DNA of 64,000 bases. Origin: Ashinkailepas kermadecensis. Its lineage: Eukaryota > Arthropoda > Thecostraca > Neolepadidae. Below are positions 10,881 to 22,811 of this stretch, in pieces. The number at the start of each line of letters is the position of its first letter. Positions within the stretch are counted from its first letter, which is position 1. The position numbers and the translations under genes are program-made. The stretch is taken from assembly GCA_034440615.1 (NCBI GenBank), contig JAOTOM010004137.1, positions 62,001 through 126,000 of the forward strand. Direction: 5' to 3'. The notes beneath the pieces were generated by a model, which saw only the letters and a program-made list of their open reading frames with translations, searched no databases and was not told the DNA's origin.

Positions 10881-11927
10881 TGCCACTCTTTAGTCCTAGT
10901 TGTTCAAAAATTTGTATAGTCCCATCCCAGCTTAGTTCAGCTTAGTACAAGAAAACTTATCACATGAATTTTCTCTATAAAGCAGAGGTTAGACCAGGCA
11001 AGGTTAAGGTTTTTAATAAAATTTTGAAATCTGAGCATTAAAAATAATTCAAACCATGTCTTTTGAAAAATAAAATTGTGCCACATTGGATTGGGCTTGG
11101 TTTTACCCATTTTACATTATTCTTAATCATATAGTTACTAGGTACCCACTGACATTGCTGCATTATTTTACTTGCCAACTGAAGTGTGTACTTATGCCAG
11201 AAGTGAGTGGCCTTAAGTGGTCTTAGGCACATGAATATGATTGTCAATTTTTGTTAAGTGTTGCATCTGAAGTAAAATACATTTACCCCAAAATAACAAT
11301 TACCTCATTATGTGATGTGAGCAATGGAGCTTGTCTTGTCAGCAGCACTAGTTTCATTTTACCTAGGTAAGAGGTAAATGTGAATAGCTTGCTCATGTGG
11401 TTTCCCAAAGCAAGGGTAGGTAGGTACCTAGGCACAGAAAGAAGTTGCTAGGAGGGCTTGAACAAGTCCAGTTCATACATTCTTGCCTTGTAATTTGTGG
11501 AGGGCAGGTTGGTCATAAATAGTATAAAACAGACACGAAGAGGTGCCTTAATTCAAATTAGGACATAGGTAATTAGTGCCTAGGGCCTACTGCTCTGATT
11601 ATTGGTACCTGGGTCTTGTAATGAGGCAATATGCTACTGCAACATGCTGCAGTTATACGCAAAACTTCCGCAGAAAATATTAAGGATAACCAACCCCACC
11701 ACTTCAATCATGGAACCGGATTTCTGAACTTAGTTTTGGGAGGAACCTCACCTGGTAAATTGAAATGCTGATACAGTTGCAATTAACAATTCCTGCTTAG
11801 CTGTAAAGGAATGAATGGCACCGAAAACATTTGCTTCCTCACCTGCGTTCAATGTTGTCTCCACTCGCACGAACCTCCTACAACGTCCACCTCTGGAAAA
11901 CTCACAGTATTCAGCAATATCTACCTC

Positions 11928-12023
11928 CTTTTACCGTCCAACAACTGGATAAAAACATCAAGGTGACGAATGATGCGCATAACATTGCAGGGTGGCCATT
12001 CCTGTGTGTGACGTCGATAATGA
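11928..12023 (+). repeat. Diverged repeat, CpG-containing copy
   Basis: This is the partner of 10788-10880, with ACCGTCC, GACGAATGATGCGCAT and GACGTCGAT, where the other copy has CpG-decayed variants. It lies just outside the CpG-poor block. I do not recognise the family. Confidence 0.8.
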
Positions 12024-13190
12024 GTTTCAGTGGAAATGATTTAAGTAATATTTTACAGCCAATATAGATATTTCTTTCTTACAAATATCGGGAAGTAATT
12101 GTTAGTCAATTTCGTTGTACCGATTTATACTAGCTGGATAATATAAGTCTCAGTGTTCACCACTACAGCAATCTGGCGTGTGCCCCACCTATACATTATA
12201 GTTAATACCCATAGTGTATGTTTTGTCCACAAGATGTCGGGGCAGATCGGAATGTTCTCAGAGTTGAGCCAGTTGTGAGCTACGCCTCGCCTGTTTCAAG
12301 CTTTACGGCCGTCCGATGTCCGTCTAAGGCAGAAAAAAGTCAAGAATCGTAGGCACTCCGAACAGCTACGTTCTCGACGGACGTCGGAGGTACGTTTATG
12401 GCACAGTTGTATCATATTGTACATGCATAAATTTCACTAAATGTCGACACAAATGTCATTTTTAGATGGACTTAAAACGGACGTCAATTGTCGCCTCGGA
12501 GTTGCTGTTACGCACGCACGCTCCCGTCAAAAACGGGTGCCGCCAGGCGATGTTAGGGACGTCTGACAGATGTCAGACGTCTGTCAGACCTAAAGCGGAC
12601 GCGGTAACAAGCTTTGCAGGGATTGCATAATGGAGGATACTTTCACGATATGAGAGCGCCTTTTCCTGATTCTTCCATGGAAACTCGCCTTGTGTAGGCA
12701 TCGCACGGTCCCTCCTTTAACATTGACCTCCCCACTCCCTGAGATTACCCTGACCAGAACTATCAAAAAAATAATAATCACTTAGTGGAGACCAAGCAGA
12801 AAATTAATACAATGGACAATATATATGCTGAAAAAAAATTGGTGAAAACGCAGCCAAGAGGGGGAAGGGGGGGGGGGGCACAGGATAAGGGCAAATCCAG
12901 GAATTTTCATGGGGGTGGAGAGGCACATTTCCTCGGAAGGGCGTCTTCGACGGAAAACAAACTCGTTAAGCAGGGGGAGGATATTGGGGGTGCACTCGAA
13001 CATACGGAAGGGACGCTTTTCCTTCCCTTTGCCATTTCCCTTAGAAGATGAAAGTCTTTGCCTGAAAAATCCTTTAAGCGCTGGGGCAGGGGAGGGTGGG
13101 GGTTGGTGCATTCCTGAAGCCTTCGTGAAATAATTCCCTTATCGGAGTCGGATGGGGAGGGGCATCACATTTCAATGGGGTGGGGGAGGG
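12024..13190. other. Intergenic/intronic sequence with G-rich patches
   Basis: No gene is recognised. The stretch 12550-12600 has short self-complementary GTCTGACAG/CTGTCAGAC motifs. From about 12855 to 13190 it is G-rich with runs of 6-12 G, similar in texture to the subterminal parts of the hAT-like MITEs in this window, but I could not define ends. Confidence 0.4.
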
Positions 13191-13200
13191 CGTGTTCTTA

Positions 13201-13912
13201 TGCGCCCTGTATCCGCCCCTGGCACAAGGGTTATGTGCCCTGTATCCGCCCCTGGCACAAGGGACACGTACCCGTCCTTTAGCCGCCTTATGTGCCCTGT
13301 ATCCGCCCCTGGCACAAGGGACACGTACCCGTCCTTTAGCCGCCTTATGTGCCCTGTATCCGCCTCTGGCACAAGGGACACGTACCCGTCCTTTAGCCGC
13401 CTTATGTGCCCTGTATCCGCCCCTGGCACAGGGGACACGTACCCGTCCTTTAGCCACCTTATGTGCCCTGTATCCGCCTCTGGCACAAGGGACACGTACC
13501 CGTCCTTTAGCCGCCTTATGTGCCCTGTATCCGCCCCTGGCACAGGGGACACGTACCCGTCCTTTAGCCGCCTTATGTGCCCTGTATCCGCCTCTGGCAC
13601 AGGGGACACGTACCCGTCCTTTAGCCGCCTTATGTGCCCTGTATCCGCTCCTGGCACAAGGGACACGTACCCGTCCTTCAGCCGCCTTATGTGCCCTGTA
13701 TCCGCCCCTGGCACAAGGGACACGTACCCGTCCTTTAGCCGCCTTATGTGCCCTGTATCCGCCCCTGGCACAAGGGACACGTACCCGTCCTTCAGCCGCC
13801 TTATGTGCCCTGTATCCGCCCCTGGCACAAGGGACACGTACCCGTCCTTTAGCCGCCTTATGTGCCCTGTATCCGCCTCTGGCACAGGGGACACGTACCC
13901 GTCCTTTAGCAC
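13201..13912. repeat. 57-bp frame-preserving minisatellite
   Basis: About 12.5 copies of a 57-bp unit containing GTATCCGCCCCTGGCACAAG and GGACACGTACCCGTCCTTTA. Copies differ by a few substitutions in different combinations (CCCCTGG/CCTCTGG, ACAAGG/ACAGGG). Because 57 is divisible by three and the unit lacks stops in several frames, long open frames of 19-residue repeats exist on both strands. This is a length effect and not evidence of a protein. Confidence 0.97.
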
Positions 13913-14690
13913 CAAAGCTGACTTTGGGACCTATTGACACGACCCGATGATCCAATCCAGGACCTGCGAACCGGTTCACTGTGGCGGGCGGGGCCTCATT
14001 CCGACGACTTTGGGCGTTCCTGCCGCCAGCTGGAGCCGCTTCAGGCGCCAACGGTCCCTTTCAACAGCCAGGGAGGTGCTTGGCCGGGCATGGACTCCGC
14101 CTGCGGCGGAACACCCCCGGCAGTGACCACTGTCGAAAGTCTGTGATCGGAGCGCCTTGCGGCGTCCCGCGTCAGGGCCCCAACGCTGCCGTCAGCCTCT
14201 CCGGAGCTCCCGGAACACCGAGTTTAGAAGAGTCTTCCGGAGTGTTTCCTACCTCTGAAAAGGTAGGAAGCACTTTGGAACCTAGAAGTCGAGTCACAGA
14301 CTAGCCCGGAGTTTGGTATAGTGTGGGTCTCCTTCAAGGACTCGGGGATCACAAGTTGCGTGGTGCCCCTGGCTTCACCGGAGGTAGGAGTCGCTCCTTT
14401 CTCCCCTTTTCTGTTATATCTTAATATTTGTGTTAACCCTGCATTGACCGGGAGGGGGGGGGGTCAAATATTTCCCCTGCTGATCTCGAGAACAGCTGGG
14501 CCGATACAAATTCAAACGGCAATCGACAGCACAGTGACGTCTCAGAGCACATATGCGAGAACATTCAGAGAACAATGTGTCTTAAGTGTGCATTGAGGCT
14601 GTCCCAGGGCTGTCGAGCCGCCACGCTGCCGCGGCTACCAGGCGGATCGGCACCACGCCGCACCCACGTGGCATGCACTGCGGTGGGGGA
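13913..14690. other. No recognised feature
   Basis: GC-rich at first (to about 14300), then mixed. Short open frames on both strands lack splice-site support or recognisable motifs. A run of ten G lies near 14452-14462. Confidence 0.4.
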
Positions 14691-14694
14691 AGTC

Positions 14695-17200
14695 GGGGTA
14701 AGTTGAGCCAATTTTTACTTAAGACGGCCTTGAGCGCATGTGGTGATACAGATTGATTATTTGTTTTCATGTTCTGAAAGAGTGTCCTTTCGGGAACAAA
14801 TGAGACGCAGAATTCTTTTTTTCTGAAACAATTATAAATCGGTAATATTTTTAGTTGTTCTGAAGTATCGCCCTTGTCTCAACTTACCCCAGGCGTGGGG
14901 AAAGTTGTCCTAGTGGTGGGGTAAGTTGGTCACAAGCCTTATTTATGTCAACAAATGCTGGAACGACTACTGGAAGGCGTTACTTTTAGTTTTTCAGGCT
15001 TTCTATGGTCACTTTTTGTCACCTCACGTGTTCTGGTGGGAAAACATGAAAACTATCACAAAATGCCACGTGATATACTTCGACCTAGATTTTCACGGAC
15101 CTTTTATCTAGTAGTGTCACACCATAACTCATAAGACAGCAATCTGCTCAACGCCAATAGGCTGAACAATTACATGCCAATTTATGTCATGTTTCATGAG
15201 AAAAACATAAGCAACAAGCAATACATAAATAGACCACGGCTCATCCAGGGCTCATCTTTCCCCGGTCGCGATTGCTCAACTAGCCCCATACCCACCTCAC
15301 TTCAAATAAAATATGGCTGCCCATCTCCTGATCATACCACGCCAAAGCGACTTGGGTGGATATCAAGACAAAGCACATGTCTAGAATTGTGTACTATGAT
15401 CCGAAGCCTATCTATTGCCAATTAAGTAAAATAAAACATTTCCCAGTCAAGGAAAGATTACTTTAAATCAATACAAAATTCAATGCTCACCAGATATCTT
15501 CTACCCTGGCCCCACGTCCAACCAAACATGGAGACTGTCTTCGAAGTATCGGCAGGTGGCTTACAAGTTCTCATGACACCATAGGAGGTGAGATAATGTG
15601 GGTGGCTCAACTTACCTAGAGGCTCAAATAACCTCACTTTCCTCTACATTTCAAGCCATAGCTAAATGAGTTTTGTATATAGTTGCTTGGCATTTGGCAC
15701 AGACGTTCTTCAGTATTTTCCTGTGCTTGTCTCCTGGAAATTGTGAAGATTAGACTTCAAATTTCGAGTGTAATTTTCACTCCATCTTTTTTTGCTTTGG
15801 TGTACCAATATTTCAAAGTGGAATATTAAAGCAAAACAACTGCATAACAAACTAATTATACACTAATTGTCCTTCGTTTCCTGTTTACAGATATAAAATA
15901 TCTTCATTCGTTCGGTTTCTACGTAATGTGTGTGCACCGACGCGTTGTTGTCGAAATTTGGCAAACGTGATGCTACTCAGACAACACCGACTCCTGACCT
16001 ATCATGACCTCATCGTATTTACCTTTGGCAAAATTTCGTGTAGATATCTCAACGTGTTTTCAAGTTGTCACGAATATCCGACAGGGGGCGGATTCCCGGC
16101 GTTGACCGGGAATTAAGTAGGGAAGACCGGATCCAGTTGATACAATTTTTGCGAAACTCAAAACAGCTCATCACTTTGGAAGGGTAGCGAGGAGATAGCT
16201 GCACCTATGCCAAGCCTAAGCCCTCTAGTATCATCTCGGATAATTATTTTTTCCGTGGCGTCCTCTGGGTCTTCCATCAGAAAGCAAAACATCGCACAAC
16301 TTCCGGTTTATCAACTTTCCCCGCTATATGGGTAAGTTGTAACTGACAATGGGGTAAGTTGATAACATGCAAGTTAAATACAATATGCCGTCTATAAGTG
16401 GCATTAGCTTACGCCGTCTGAAAGGTCCATATTCAACCTTTACATTAATAATACTGCTTTGAGTCCTGGCTAATCATAGCTCATGGCTTAAGCCATTTAC
16501 GGAATGCGCAAACGTTCATTTCGTAGCTGCACATTTTCCTTCCTTCAGTCTTTTCCGTCGGGTGATCAATGCCCGTATAAATATTGAATAAGATTATCTT
16601 GAAACAGTTCTAGCAAACACCTCAATAACAATGCGCAATTCTGTGGTTATTTTACTTCATTACCGGTCCACAAAACGTTGACACAGGCTGATGTTGATAC
16701 AGGCTTAATAAGTTGATGCAGGCTGTATCACTTTACCCCGAAGGTTTTCCGGTACAGGCTGCACTATGTTATGCACCATGTTATGCAACATTGCGAGTAC
16801 AGCGTAGCGGCGAACGATTAAAGCATTTCACCGTTGCACAGCTGAGAGGAAGTGGTAATGATAACAGACACCTAAAATGTTAGCAAGTGGACGTCAAATT
16901 CGAAATTATGGTCGAAGCACAGACATTAAAATTTTACTTTCGCACCAAAAATGTGCCACATCGTCACCATTCCGCAGCCGCGAGTCGAAAGGACCTGCGC
17001 TTGGTTTTGTCGCGAGAAGAGGGTGCCAGCAGCAACATGTGTAGTAACCATGTATATACACTAATTGTATACAATATATATACAGTATACAATATATATA
17101 TATATACAATATACAATATATACATGTCAATTGGCTTCACACTTTTGGAGCAAATGCTGTTATATCAACCATCCCGTGTATCAACTAGCCCCGGTCTCCC
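14695..17200. repeat. Dispersed GGGGTAAGTTG motif region, possible old transposon
   Basis: The motif GGGGTAAGTTG or its complement recurs at about 14695, 14880, 14918, 15607, 16330 and 16351. Looser CAACTAGCCCC versions are at 15275 and 17179. The first copy points rightward and the last leftward, which is compatible with inverted termini of a decayed element of about 2.5 kb. No transposase was recognised. Confidence 0.4.
17048..17128. repeat. (TA)n-rich microsatellite
   Basis: ATATATAC units alternate with GTATACA in a self-complementary tract of about 80 bp. Confidence 0.9.
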
Positions 17201-17799
17201 TTACACATGCTAGCTGGCTTGGCACCAAATATGCTGTGATTCAGTTGGTTTTTGGTAGTAGCGTGTCTATTAGTCTAAATGTTGGCTTGAAATAGGTACT
17301 ATATTGGCAAAATAAGAAATATTTATATGTATAAGTGCATAAATGAAGGCACTCGCTTTTAAGCTTTGCCCCTACTACTGTCAGTATGCACCCGGGAACT
17401 ATCGAAGGAGCCTGCAGACTCATGTGGAGTTTTTTTTATTAAAACAAATCATAACTTAATAAACCCTTCCAAATATATGGAAGTCCCAGCTGGCTTACGA
17501 CAGGATATAGGCACCTAGGCAGTGTCTGGGAGACCATGTGTCATTTTCCACACGAACCTTCGCTTCGCACAATGCACGTCACACATGGGTGGATAATTGC
17601 ATTATTTTACGGGTGCCTCTGCACCCCCGAAATCTGCCGAGCACCTCTGAAGCTTAACCCAACATCTCTATGGTAAAGCGCACCGAAAAGTTTCCGGGCC
17701 TGTTGTAGTCAACAGAAAGGCACCCCTGAAAATGTATGCAACTCTCCACCAGTGACGTCACAGCTAAGGGCATGTTCGGCGCATCGATCATACCTGCGG

Positions 17800-18090
17800 A
17801 CAAAGTGTGCGCCGCCGCCGTCACCCCGGTTCGCTGGTTGCGCCGCGGTTTGGCCCTCCGTATGACACTTTAATCGCTGCCGCCATCTTGTTTGCGGCGC
17901 GGTCGCATCAAAGCGAATCAATAAAAATGGCTGGCTCTATCGGTCACGTATAAATAGAGCTGTGAGAGCGGCGGCCGTATATCAGGCCGGCCATAAAGCT
18001 GCCAGCGCGTCGACTAATTGGCCAACGTCTGACGGCGCCGAGCCGGTCCGGCCCTGCCGCCACAGGCCCCGCCGCTGCGACCGCCGGCAC
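17800..18090. promoter_or_regulatory. GC-rich island with TATA-like box and homeodomain-type sites
   Basis: CpG-rich sequence contains TATAAATAG at 17949-17957, preceded by GGTCACG. CAATAAA is at 17929-17935, CCATAAA at 17991-17997, and the YY1/PHO-like GCCATCTT near 17882. It resembles the other islands in this window. The TATA box could serve a plus-strand promoter, but no downstream gene is recognised. Confidence 0.4.
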
Positions 18091-18117
18091 GACCGCCGGT
18101 ACTGGCCCGGCGCTCAG

Positions 18118-18292
18118 AGGTCTGGGTCCGGGTCCGGTCTGGGTCACGTATGGGTCTGGGTCCGGTCTGGGTCCGGGTCCGGTCTGGGTCCCGTATGGGT
18201 CTGGGTCCGGTCTGAGTCAGGGTCCGGGTCCGGTCCGGGTCTGGGTCCGGTCTGGGTCCGGGTCCGAGTCCGGGTCCGGCTTTTGGTCCGAG
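18118..18292. repeat. GGGTCCGG/GTCTGG minisatellite
   Basis: Repeats of about 6, 12 and 18 bp alternate GGGTCTGG, GGGTCCGG and CGTATGGG. The structure is higher-order and GC-rich. Confidence 0.9.
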
Positions 18293-18931
18293 TGCGGCTC
18301 AGTGATTCATGTTCAGATCCGGGGTTCGGGTAGAGGCTCCAGGTCCAGGAAGAACCTTAGTGCGAGCTGCTGGAAGACGCGCGGCGCGTGTACGCATGGA
18401 TGCGATAGTTTGGATTTACCAGTCGGAGCATAATTCTGATCACACGTGCGGTGAGTGGAGTCATCCCAACGGTTGGTCAGGCACGAGAGAGGAGCCTCAG
18501 AAATTATTGAGAGCGCCCAACAATGCATAGCTGATGAACTAAAACACATTGGATGGGCTGCCCAAGGAACTTACACAGAGCCCATGTTGAAGCCTAAGTA
18601 GTGCTGGCCCGAGGATGCTGTCATGCGAGGAGAACTCGCTTCCGTGTGCTGATGTGATCGTGATAGTTTCCAGTGCGTCTACTGATCTGAGCGTGCTGGT
18701 CTCAGCGGTACGACCATCGCCAGAAACTTCACACGCAAAAGAGTCGATTACTCGGGGCACTTTGATCTGCTTGCGTTAGCGAAAGCTCCAACTGAACTGG
18801 ACTGACCAAAGCTTCAAGTGTTGATCGGAGTGATTTTATTGAGTGTGTTGACCCGAGTGTCTTGATTTGAGTGTTCTAATTTGAGTGCGTTGACATGAAG
18901 CAATGGCTGGAGACCCCGGGTGGGGGGGGAG

Positions 18932-19110
18932 CAGAGGCGCAGCCAAGGGGGCACGGGGGCCCGCCCATAGCATCCAAAAATGTCACCAGATCAAACGAGA
19001 CGTTTTGAAATTTCCACTACGCAAAATAATATATTTTCTGCGGAACCTTTCTTTATCTCATTCCATGTTTCGGGGCATGCCCCCTTAGGAAAAATCCGGC
19101 TGCGCCACTG
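18932..19110. mobile_element. Short hAT-like MITE
   Basis: The left end is CAGAGGCGCAGCCAAGG and the right end is the complement of CAGTGGCGCAGCCGGAT. These form imperfect terminal inverted repeats with the CAGNGGCG start common in hAT/Tip100-type transposons (recalled). The element is 179 bp with G-rich subtermini and no coding capacity. I found no convincing 8-bp target duplication, so the class is uncertain. Confidence 0.6.
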
Positions 19111-21300
19111 GTCGGGGTCCGAACCCCAGGTTACTCCACAAATGTTAATTTGTCATTTTCTCTCCTCAGGCTGAAAATATGGATTGATAATAAACATTTG
19201 GACCCCTGTCTCGGTGAGAGATCTCCAGCCTTGTCTGAAGCCAAAGCACGTTGTTTTGTACCATGAGAGCTGGCCAGTTGCATTGCTCCGCGTCCGAGCG
19301 TGTCGGTGTAACCAACCTCTCCAGATAAAAACTCACCGTACAGGACCTCGCCTCTCCAGATAAAAACTCACCGTACAGGACCTCCTATTAAACGGGCATG
19401 GAGACGATTGGCGGGGCTCATTCTACCGCATAAGGTCTGGAAACTAAAAGGGCTAGCGAAGCTGAAGTTTCACCTTTCGGGGAATACTGCAAAAAGTGAA
19501 AGGGTCCAAATAAAATGGTCAATATAAAATGAAATGAGAGAAATGAAATTGATGGGTCTGGTAAACACGCTAGAATGAATTTGTTAAATTGACGGATGCA
19601 GGTGATACTACCGTAGTGTATATCAATCCAATGAGATCGGCCCTTTTGTAGAACCTTAATCTGATTTGAATTGGTGAGACGTGACGGGATTTTCATTCTG
19701 AACTAAGCTTCTTATTATCGAGGGATCAGTCACTTCGAGCTTGATTTGATATCCCTAGGGCACAGCAACAACGTCGCAAAAATCGCATCTCGTGGTCTGA
19801 TTCAAATCGACAGCGTTAATCTCGTTGGCTGGCTGGTTGATGATAAATGTTGATATGCTTAATGCGACACAACATGAAGCTTGGTGTCATCAGCGAACAA
19901 ACACCAGAACAAAGTTCGGATTTTCGTTTCAATATTCCAGAAAAAATGGAAACTGGAGCACCATTATTTATAGATATACGTGCAATGTCTTTCAAATTAT
20001 ATAGTAGGGTCAAGTAGGAGTCAAGTCGGGTCAAGGAACATTCCCCTTTGCATTCCATAAAACTTGGCGAAGCCCTGGATCACTATGAAAGATGATGAAC
20101 CACAACATTGCAGTTCTGGTTGGCCACCGGGGTCAGAGTTACGGACTGCCGAGCTGGGGCCTATTGTGTCACCGGCCCACGGGGTCAAAATTAGTGTAGT
20201 TTCACAACGGATGAGCCTACAGGATGAATTTTGCCGAATTCATCATTTGGGGAAGCACAACTCTTTTACATATACGAACATGTTTCATGAACATGCCATT
20301 AAATTAGTGTATGCCGTTGGAAGAACAAGCTGTAAAAAATGTAAGTATATAAGTTTTGTGCGTATCACATGCTCAGTTATATTTTGTCTCAATATGCAGT
20401 CATATCAGTGCAGTATATATGGTAGGTGTATCCCGGTAATGGGAATTGGAAGCTTGTCGGGCTGCAGTATCGTCAATTATCTAACGCCAGCCGACAGTTT
20501 CAACTGACGGTCGACGTTTGCAATAGCTCTACCTATCTCGTTTTAGTGAAGCGCAGTGCATTCCTTCATCCAGTGACCAAAACTGTCACCTATTTGTTTT
20601 ATCCGCATGGACTTTATTACTTCAAAGTTCAGGAGTTTTAACTGGAGAAGCTTTATGGAAGCGGCAACGTAAGAAGAACCGCATTTTCCTAGAAGCAAAT
20701 GACCCACGTTTCGTCCGCAGGCATCTTGAAGAAGGCTTGGCCCGAAATGTTTGTGATTTGCTTCTCAGAAAATATAATTTGTCTTACGCTGCCACTTCCA
20801 TACGTCAAAGTTACAGCATATTTAGCAGACATCGGAGTAGATCATTAGCACCGTGGTGAAAGCACACCACGGTCTGGTCCGTCCGACTAGGTATGTCAGA
20901 CTAACTAGGTCTGTCAGATCTATCGTGCTTAACAATAGCCATGCCACATTCAAAGTAGCAAGGATAAAACAAGGCCCAATGAATGAATGACTGGCCGCGC
21001 ATTTTAACATCCCAGATTCTGAAGGCGGGTATCTGAAGGTGTTCAGAGGGCATCTATGAACAATCCGGCTCCCCATTTCTGTCTGCTTCTCACAGACGAC
21101 GCGACTGTCACGCGCGTCGGATCTGAATGGGGGGGGGGACAAACTGACTTTATGAGGCGATTCCAGTCCAAGGTACGAGAAAACTAGAGTCCCATCCGAG
21201 ACGAAAATTGCTCGTATGGAAATCTTCCGGTAGCGAAGCAGCACGGAAGGTAAATAGAGCAAGACATAGGGAAGAAAGTGTGACGTCTTTCCTCTCAGGA
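19111..21300. other. No gene recognised; one short tandem duplication
   Basis: A 35-bp unit with CTCCAGATAAAAACTCACCG occurs twice in tandem at about 19316-19384. The longest open frame (20064-20507, plus) has no motif or exon-like borders. The rest is unremarkable mixed sequence, with nine consecutive G at about 21131. Confidence 0.4.
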
Positions 21301-21306
21301 GGACAG

Positions 21307-21333
21307 TCGTTCGACCCAGCCTGGGTCGAACGA
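21307..21333. repeat. 27-bp near-perfect palindrome
   Basis: Arms TCGTTCGACCCAG and CTGGGTCGAACGA are perfectly complementary over 13 bp with a single central base (21320). Confidence 0.95.
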
Positions 21334-21715
21334 TCCCCAGGCTAGCACTACCTTTGCATACGTTGCACTACCTCCTGGACTGCCTCCCTCTGGACCGCCC
21401 AGATGCGGTCCTACTCCACCACACTGGCGAAGCCCACGCTGCAATAATTGTATGTGATTTAACTAGGGTCCAGGGCTAAATAAAGTCAAGACCCTAACGG
21501 TGAGGCGAAGGACCGCACTTCCGAGCGGCGATAAGACGGGAGCGGCAGACGCTTTTATCTGGAGGGAAGGGGAGCTCGGGAGAGGGTCAGGCGGAAACGG
21601 CCTGGACACACAGTCTGTTGGCAAATGCAGCGGACGGAGAACAATCCACCGCATCACCAGAGACCGACTTCTTCCGTCGTCGACCTTTCTTCTCCGCAAG
21701 CGTCCGTCCTTCGTC

Positions 21716-22156
21716 GGTGCTGCCAGATCCCATGCCGTCCGTGTGTTGCCAGATCACATGCCGTCTGAATCGACAGATCCTGTGCCGTCCGTGTCGCCAG
21801 ATCCCACGCCGTCCGTGTCACCAGATCCCATGCCGTCCGTGTCACCAGATCGCATGCCGTCCGTGTCGCCAGATCCCATGCCGTGTCCGTGTTGCCAGAT
21901 CACATGCCGTTCGTGCTGCCAGATCCCATGCCGTCCGTGTGTTGCCAGATCACATGCCGTCCGAATCGACAGATACTGTGCCGTCCGTGTCGCCAGATCC
22001 CACGCCGTCCGTGTCACCAGATCCATGCCGTCCGTGTCGCCAGATCCCATGCCGTCCGTGTCGCCAGATCCCATGCCGTGTCCGTGTTGCCAGATCCCAT
22101 GCCGTGTCCGTGTTGCCAGATCACATGCCGTTCGTGTTGCCAGATCCCGTGCATCA
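21716..22156. repeat. ~24-bp minisatellite (CAGATCCCATGCCGTCCGTG)
   Basis: About 18 units with variants at the end (GTCGC, GTTGC, GTGTTGC), also arranged in a higher-order duplicate. On the plus strand the first unit follows a pyrimidine-rich stretch and ends CTGCCAG|ATCCC, so it looks like a splice acceptor. No flanking exon could be verified. Confidence 0.95.
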
Positions 22157-22673
22157 AACTGCGCCGTATGAGTCAGTCGTGAAGAACAATCAAATCAACC
22201 ACAGCCTGCTTTTACGACTCGGTCATCAGTTCTCGGCGGGTAGATTGATCGACTCAAGCTAATGGCCGAAACTTTAGGGCCTGCTGCGCACTCGCTAGTT
22301 TCTATGCAAACGAACCAAGTAAATACCAACCACTTTGCTAACGAGCAGGCTATTAGCATGACAAAACCAGGAACCTCGCTACAGCACCATTCTACTACAG
22401 GACCTCGTCTAACAAGATTTGAAGGGCCGCTACAATTGACTCGAATTTGGCCAAGTCTCAGCCTTTCGAGCTCCTGCGCTCTGACACCTCCTCCCCGCCC
22501 CCAGTACTGCCTAATCGATGCGAAATTCGACCTGACTGAGGGCGATCAGGGTGTGTGTGTCGTGTGCGAGGCACAACCCCGCAGTTAACATGCTAGCTGC
22601 CAGAAGTGTTTATAGGGCATCGACAAGCTCGATAAGTGCCATGGCACAATATGTTATATTTATCGGAAAAGAG

Positions 22674-22708
22674 CACCAACGTTTCGGCCCAAAGTCGAAA
22701 CGTTGGTG
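22674..22708. repeat. Perfect 13-bp inverted repeat with 9-base loop
   Basis: CACCAACGTTTCG and CGAAACGTTGGTG face each other around GCCCAAAGT. The repeat can form a stable DNA or RNA hairpin. There is no T run behind it. Confidence 0.95.
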
Positions 22709-22811
22709 GGAAATGTCAGAGGGGACCCTGTCATGCCACCAGGCGCCTACTGTGCAACGATATGTAGGCTCGCGTGTGAAGTGTCTACTCATGACACAAC
22801 ACCCCAGCTGA

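Larger units (their letters stand above)
3540..11640. other. AT-rich, CpG-depleted block
   Basis: About 8 kb with a GC content near 36-40% in which CpG is very rare. I saw no CpG at all between roughly 9.4 and 11.5 kb, while TpG and CpA are abundant. Other AT-rich parts of the window (for example 14.7-17.6 kb) keep many CpGs. No credible exon was recognised; open frames are short and isolated. Inserted SINEs and a low-complexity tract are listed separately. The block may lie in the first intron or upstream of the BTBD7-like gene. Confidence 0.8.

Noticed and set aside
13201..13912. CRISPR-like array
   Set aside because: Units are contiguous with no unique spacers, and the DNA is animal nuclear. 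The same applies to all other arrays here.
13074..14051. 325-codon open frame on the minus strand
   Set aside because: It exists only because the 57-bp minisatellite unit is a multiple of three and stop-free. No start context, splice sites or non-repeat domain.
17949..17957. Promoter of a plus-strand gene at the TATA-like box
   Set aside because: Good match to TATAAATAG, but no downstream exon could be found; kept only as a motif within the island.
20064..20507. 147-codon plus-strand frame
   Set aside because: No motif, mixed composition and no exon-like borders.
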